A DNA stretch of 64,000 nt from Flavobacteriales bacterium (lineage in GTDB: Bacteria; Bacteroidota; Bacteroidia; Flavobacteriales; Schleiferiaceae): positions 2,814,897-2,878,896 of the forward strand of contig CP051243.1 of the NCBI GenBank assembly GCA_017795025.1, in the 5' to 3' direction. Position 1 is the stretch's first letter. Each line of letters opens with the position of its first letter. The notes under the pieces are model-generated. The model was not told the origin of the DNA and did not search any database. It saw only the letters and a program-made list of their open reading frames with translations. The position numbers were made by a program, and so were the translations under genes. Shown piece after piece: positions 60,876 through 64,000 of the stretch.

Positions 60876-60949
60876 GGGGCATTAGCTCAGCTGGCTAGAG
60901 CGCTACACTGGCAGTGTAGAGGTCATCGGTTCGACTCCGATATGCTCCA
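60876..60949 (+). tRNA. tRNA-Ala (anticodon GGC)
   Basis: A 74-base cloverleaf folds with acceptor GGGGCAT pairing ATGCTCC, including the G3-U70 pair that marks alanine tRNAs. The anticodon stem CTACA/TGTAG encloses a loop with anticodon GGC, and the T-loop is TTCGACT. The 3' CCA is not encoded. It is followed by an intrinsic terminator. Confidence 0.97.
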
Positions 60950-60955
60950 CAAATC

Positions 60956-60989
60956 AACCCCCAACAAAAAGCTGTCTGGGGGTTTTTTT
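60956..60989 (+). terminator. Terminator of tRNA-Ala
   Basis: A 7-bp stem (60956-60962 with 60978-60984) is followed by a run of T residues to 60989. Confidence 0.85.
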
Positions 60990-61189
60990 ATGGGTGTTTT
61001 GCATTGGCGTCCCGAAGGCGTTCAATATACTTCGAACCTTTGCTCCACGATTCATTGCCCCATGGTTCGCATTTGAGTTAGCACTAGCCGAACACTTTCT
61101 AGTTTTATATCTACCGCTTTTAACCTGCAATTATCAAGTTAATTGGTCAATATGGAGAGAGCCAATTCTTATTGTGCGATATGGCGCAA

Positions 61190-61375
61190 TTACTTCTCTT
61201 TGAGTAGCGTTATGGTTAGCTTGTAAGGCTTTTGATTAATTAGAATTATGTTCCCTTCCTCAAATCCCAGGTTTGCCAACCATTTTCCTTCAAGCCTAAT
61301 TTCGGGAACGTTCGTGTAATTCAATTTCCTGTGACGATATTTCCGGTTTATTTTTAGCTTTCTGAGTACACTCAT
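61190..61375 (-). CDS. SymE-like toxin (type I toxin-antitoxin family)
   Basis: The 61-residue basic protein has P-E-I-R-L-E-G-K-W-L then G-F-E-E-G-N-I-I-L-I, the conserved core of SymE toxins, which have an AbrB-like fold and slow growth by acting on RNA or DNA. In type I systems an antisense RNA holds the toxin in check; I could not identify one here. A palindrome at 61427-61445 lies about 50 bases upstream. It neighbours a methyltransferase system, a frequent setting for this family. Confidence 0.75.
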   Translation of the reverse strand: MSVLRKLKINRKYRHRKLNYTNVPEIRLEGKWLANLGFEEGNIILINQKPYKLTITLLKEK

Positions 61376-61426
61376 TGACCTTCTTGGTCCATTGGGATGA
61401 CTATCTGGCTTTTAATGTTGGGATAA

Positions 61427-61445
61427 ATTGATAAATATTATCAAT
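61427..61445 (-). promoter_or_regulatory. Palindrome upstream of the SymE-like gene
   Basis: ATTGATA and TATCAAT are separated by five bases, about 50 bases upstream of the ATG at 61375. It is a plausible operator; the binding protein is unknown. Confidence 0.45.
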
Positions 61446-61719
61446 CTGTTGGAGGCTAGGAGCTTTTGAGATAATCCTGTCTTGAAGTTAGTTTTTACTT
61501 TTTTTAGATATCTGCTGTTAAGGTTGGTCGGTTAATCTGTAGGATTTTAGGTTAATAAGACTAATTTTCGCGAGTCTGTTCATAAGGAGATTTAGCATTA
61601 AGTAAACTGATTAATCACTTTTGCTAGTAATCAATGAAGACTTGAAGTTTTCGATTTTTTCATCAAGCTGCAGTCAATTCATGTTAAACATATAATAACT
61701 ATACTTACAAACCCATTGT

Positions 61720-61738
61720 CAAGTACCAATATTACTTG
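61720..61738 (+). promoter_or_regulatory. Palindrome upstream of the methyltransferase gene
   Basis: CAAGTA and TACTTG are separated by seven bases, about 60 bases upstream of the start. TACTTAC a few bases upstream (about 61702-61708) may be a further half-site. It resembles operators of HTH control proteins found with restriction-modification genes. Confidence 0.45.
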
Positions 61739-61796
61739 AGATTATCAAAGTAAAACCGATATTTATAGAAGCAACAGCTATATGTTGCTAATGCTT

Positions 61797-62969
61797 ATGT
61801 CTGAAGAAAGAATCAATAGAATCAAGGAAATTCTGGTTATTCAGGGAAAAACTCAAAAGTGGCTGTCTGAGAACATTGAGAAAACTCCAACCACAATCGC
61901 AGCCATGAATGATTATGCAGTAGTTGATTTGTTCTGTGGTGTAGGAGGCCTAACACACGGTTTCGAACGAGAGGGATTCAACGTTGTTGCAGGTATTGAT
62001 TTTGACAAGAGCTGTCAATATGCTTACGATACAAACAACCAAGCCCATTTCCTTCATCGAGACATTGGAGCAATGAGCAAGGAAGAATTAGAGAGTCTTT
62101 TCCCTGCTGGCTCGAAGAAAGTATTGATTGGATGTGCTCCATGCCAGCCTTTCTCTATTTTCAATCGGAGGAATGGAGGGAAGATGAGTAAGACGAATGA
62201 TCAACGTTGGAAACTACTTTCTGCCTTTGCTGATCTTATTGTTAAGACTAAGCCGGAAATTATTTCCATGGAGAATGTTCCTCACCTCCTAGGATTTAAA
62301 AGAGGGGAGGTTTTTAATGACTTCGTCTCTAAATTGGAAAATGCTGGATATCATGTTTCCTATGAAATTCATGACGCCCAGCATTATGGGGTCCCTCAAA
62401 GGCGGCATAGATTAGTACTTTTAGGTTCACTTCATGGAGAAATAGAAATGATAGCTCCAACACATCGAGAGTGTCCCGTGACAGTGAGAGATGCAATCGG
62501 TGAGCTGCAGCCAATTTCTGCGGGACAAATAGCACAAGATGATACTTTACACAGAGCACGAAATTTAACAGAACTTAGCTTAAAGCGAATAAGAGCTACT
62601 CCTGAAGGGGGAGGCTGGCAAGATTGGGATGAGGAATTGGTTGCTGATTGTCATAAAAAGGAAGGAGGAAAAGCTTTTGGTAGTGCTTATGGTAGAATGA
62701 GTTGGGATAAAGTAGCTCCGACCATGACGACTTATTGCATTGGTTATAACAATGGCCGTTTTGGACACCCAGATCAAGATAGACCAATATCCATAAGGGA
62801 AGCAGCTCTGATTCAATCATTTCCTGCACACTATGATTTTGTAGACCCAGAGGTTGACTTTTCTTCAGGGCGATTAGCTAGGCATATTGGGAACGCTGTA
62901 CCTGTCTTGCTCGGACAGGCCGTTGCAAAGAGCGTAATAGAACATATTCAAAAGATGGAGAATGCTTGA
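61797..62969 (+). CDS. C5 cytosine DNA methyltransferase with N-terminal HTH remnant
   Basis: About 390 residues from the ATG at 61797 (two more in-frame ATG codons lie just upstream; a later ATG at 61905 would start exactly at the methyltransferase domain). The first 35 or so residues (R-I-N-R-I-K-E-I-L, then T-Q-K-W-L-S-E-N-I, then P-T-T-I) match the first half of an XRE-type helix-turn-helix and then stop abruptly. The methyltransferase has motif I D-L-F-C-G-V-G-G, the catalytic P-C-Q (Cys at about 116), E-N-V-P, Q-R-R-H-R and C-terminal G-N-A-V-P. It overlaps the GHKL ATPase gene by eight bases, so the pair is one operon. Confidence 0.9.
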   Translation: MSEERINRIKEILVIQGKTQKWLSENIEKTPTTIAAMNDYAVVDLFCGVGGLTHGFEREGFNVVAGIDFDKSCQYAYDTNNQAHFLHRDIGAMSKEELESLFPAGSKKVLIGCAPCQPFSIFNRRNGGKMSKTNDQRWKLLSAFADLIVKTKPEIISMENVPHLLGFKRGEVFNDFVSKLENAGYHVSYEIHDAQHYGVPQRRHRLVLLGSLHGEIEMIAPTHRECPVTVRDAIGELQPISAGQIAQDDTLHRARNLTELSLKRIRATPEGGGWQDWDEELVADCHKKEGGKAFGSAYGRMSWDKVAPTMTTYCIGYNNGRFGHPDQDRPISIREAALIQSFPAHYDFVDPEVDFSSGRLARHIGNAVPVLLGQAVAKSVIEHIQKMENA

Positions 62970-64000
62970 TAGCCAGAAAACACTAAAATGGAGATTTGAT
63001 GTAAATACGTTTAGGTTGCTTGGCAGAGAGCTTATTACAGATCGAATCACCGCTGTTTATGAGCTGGTGAAAAATTGCTATGACGCTAATGCAAAGAAGG
63101 TAACAGTTTCTTTTGAAAATGTGGGGAGGAATGCAGAAGGAAAAGCTGTCATTACCATTGAAGACGATGGTCACGGAATGTCTTTTGAGGATATTCGCGA
63201 CAAATGGATGGTGGTAGGGACGGCTAGCAAGCGAGCTGAAACGTTTTCTCCAGCACCATTTAATCGAAGGTATGTAGGAGAAAAAGGTATTGGAAGATTT
63301 GCAGTTGATAAATTAGGGGGTAGGGTTCGTATTATCACAAAACAAGCCGGATCAGATAAAAGGCTTGTTGTGGTCATAGATTGGGATGAATACGAACGAT
63401 TATCAAGAGAACCTCAATTAGAGTTATTTACAGATGTTCCCAATGACTTCCATTGGGAAAAAGCTCCTGTGGAAGAACAAGGAACGATATTAGAGATTTC
63501 TTCAATTCCGGAGCATGAGGTGTGGACCGATTTAGATATTAGGAGACTGGAACGTGAATTAGAAAAAATAGTTTCACCATTTTTCCCTTTAAATCCCCCT
63601 TTCAACATTTGGATTAAATCCAATGAAAACCAAGAATTTAATAAGAAATTAATTCAAGCTGAAACAGTCAAGTTTTCGAGTCACGAGTTTTCAATTGGAT
63701 TCAACTCAGAGGAAGGGATTCAAGAAACTTTAACTTTTGATAAGGATAAAAGGGCTATTACAATTGCTGAGACCCCCTTAAGGTCTTTTGGGCCGGTTAA
63801 GCTTCATATTTTCTATTTTAATGAAAGGGCAAAAAAGAAATATAACGCAGCATATAAGAATGATGACTATCGAGTAGATGGGGTAAAAATTTATCGGGAT
63901 GGTTTAATAACTACGCCCTTTGCTGAATTCGAACAAAGTAGGGATAAAAAAAGAGACATTCTTGGAATAGAAAAACGAAGATGGTCAGGTGCTTTTGATA
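62962..64000 (+). CDS. GHKL-fold (Hsp90/MutL/MORC-like) ATPase, cut by right edge
   Basis: The frame from ATG 62962 is open to the end of the window, giving at least 346 residues; the C-terminal part is missing. The Bergerat ATP-binding fold is clear: N-box E34-L-V-K-N38-C-Y-D41-A, G1 box D-D69-G-H-G72, and G2 box G106-E-K-G-I-G111-R-F. A second domain with K-K-Y-N-A-A-Y and R-D-G-L follows, as in the MutL/MORC transducer region. It overlaps the methyltransferase by eight bases. C5 methyltransferases paired with such ATPases are known from restriction-like systems that also encode a Z1 helicase-like protein, a PD-(D/E)xK nuclease and AIPR proteins; none of those is visible here. Confidence 0.85.
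   Translation, partial: MLDSQKTLKWRFDVNTFRLLGRELITDRITAVYELVKNCYDANAKKVTVSFENVGRNAEGKAVITIEDDGHGMSFEDIRDKWMVVGTASKRAETFSPAPFNRRYVGEKGIGRFAVDKLGGRVRIITKQAGSDKRLVVVIDWDEYERLSREPQLELFTDVPNDFHWEKAPVEEQGTILEISSIPEHEVWTDLDIRRLERELEKIVSPFFPLNPPFNIWIKSNENQEFNKKLIQAETVKFSSHEFSIGFNSEEGIQETLTFDKDKRAITIAETPLRSFGPVKLHIFYFNERAKKKYNAAYKNDDYRVDGVKIYRDGLITTPFAEFEQSRDKKRDILGIEKRRWSGAFD

Larger units (their letters stand above)
61376..61781. other. AT-rich intergenic stretch between symE and the methyltransferase gene
   Basis: About 400 bases holding two palindromes: 7-base arms at 61427-61433 and 61439-61445 (upstream of the SymE-like gene), and 6-base arms at 61720-61725 and 61733-61738 (upstream of the methyltransferase). 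No gene is seen. Confidence 0.55.

Noticed and set aside
60994-61203. A 69-codon open frame after the tRNA
   Set aside because: It begins at the end of the tRNA terminator T tract and shows no recognisable protein features.

Overview
The window looks like chromosome from a marine or algae-associated member of the Bacteroidota, probably a flavobacterium-like or Cryomorphaceae-like lineage. The signs are a SusC/SusD pair, several secreted proteins with type IX secretion (T9SS) C-terminal sorting domains of the Y-P-N-P type, many lipoproteins, TAnnTTTG-type -7 promoter boxes, and the conserved RDD / SpoIIM / DUF4129 / DUF4350 / MoxR / DUF58 locus. No ribosomal RNA, CRISPR array, transposase or phage structural gene was recognised. 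There is one tRNA, Ala(GGC).

Region by region. (1) 1-8.1 kb is mostly housekeeping and regulatory: the tail of an unknown gene, a secreted serine hydrolase, a tight operon (DUF6326, HMA-like, zinc-independent MDR oxidoreductase, MATE exporter) next to an AraC regulator and a divergent second DUF6326 gene. A Crp-like regulator with a DUF5367 protein and an outer-membrane barrel protein follow. (2) 8.2-17.3 kb is an AT-richer accessory stretch. It holds a gene-less duplicate of a T9SS sorting domain, a mobile mystery A/B (HTH + Fic) pair, an AAA/DUF4143 ATPase, a series of small lipoproteins of unknown function separated by structured or repeated non-coding DNA, and a five-unit 22-bp-period repeat array. 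(3) 17.5-24.4 kb is the MoxR/DUF58 membrane locus. (4) 24.4-36.4 kb holds a type IV AbiE toxin-antitoxin pair, rmuC, marC, a sterol desaturase-type hydroxylase, a retropepsin-like protease, a protein with four glycogen-binding-like modules, an ECF sigma factor with its anti-sigma operon, an AraC regulator and a Dabb protein.

(5) 36.5-60.7 kb is a complete laminarin (beta-1,3/1,6-glucan) utilization locus. One arm on the plus strand carries a NUDIX-type regulator, an MFS sugar porter, GH16, GH30, a large cytoplasmic glycoside-phosphorylase-like enzyme, a modular GH81 and GH17. The other arm, on the minus strand, carries SusC, SusD, a PKD/glucan-binding lipoprotein and a second GH16. The arms converge with three bases between the stop codons. 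A divergent T9SS protein with three copies of a domain related to the one in the binding lipoprotein completes the locus. The inferred flow is surface endo-hydrolysis (GH16, GH17, GH81) and debranching (GH30), SusCD uptake, inner-membrane transport by the MFS porter, and cytoplasmic phosphorolysis. No GH3 beta-glucosidase is present in the window.

(6) 60.8-64 kb: tRNA-Ala is followed by a defence-like segment. It holds a SymE-type toxin, a C5 cytosine methyltransferase carrying an N-terminal remnant of an HTH domain, and, overlapping it, the start of a GHKL-family ATPase that runs off the window. This pair resembles known restriction-like systems with MutL/MORC-type ATPases, whose remaining genes would lie to the right.
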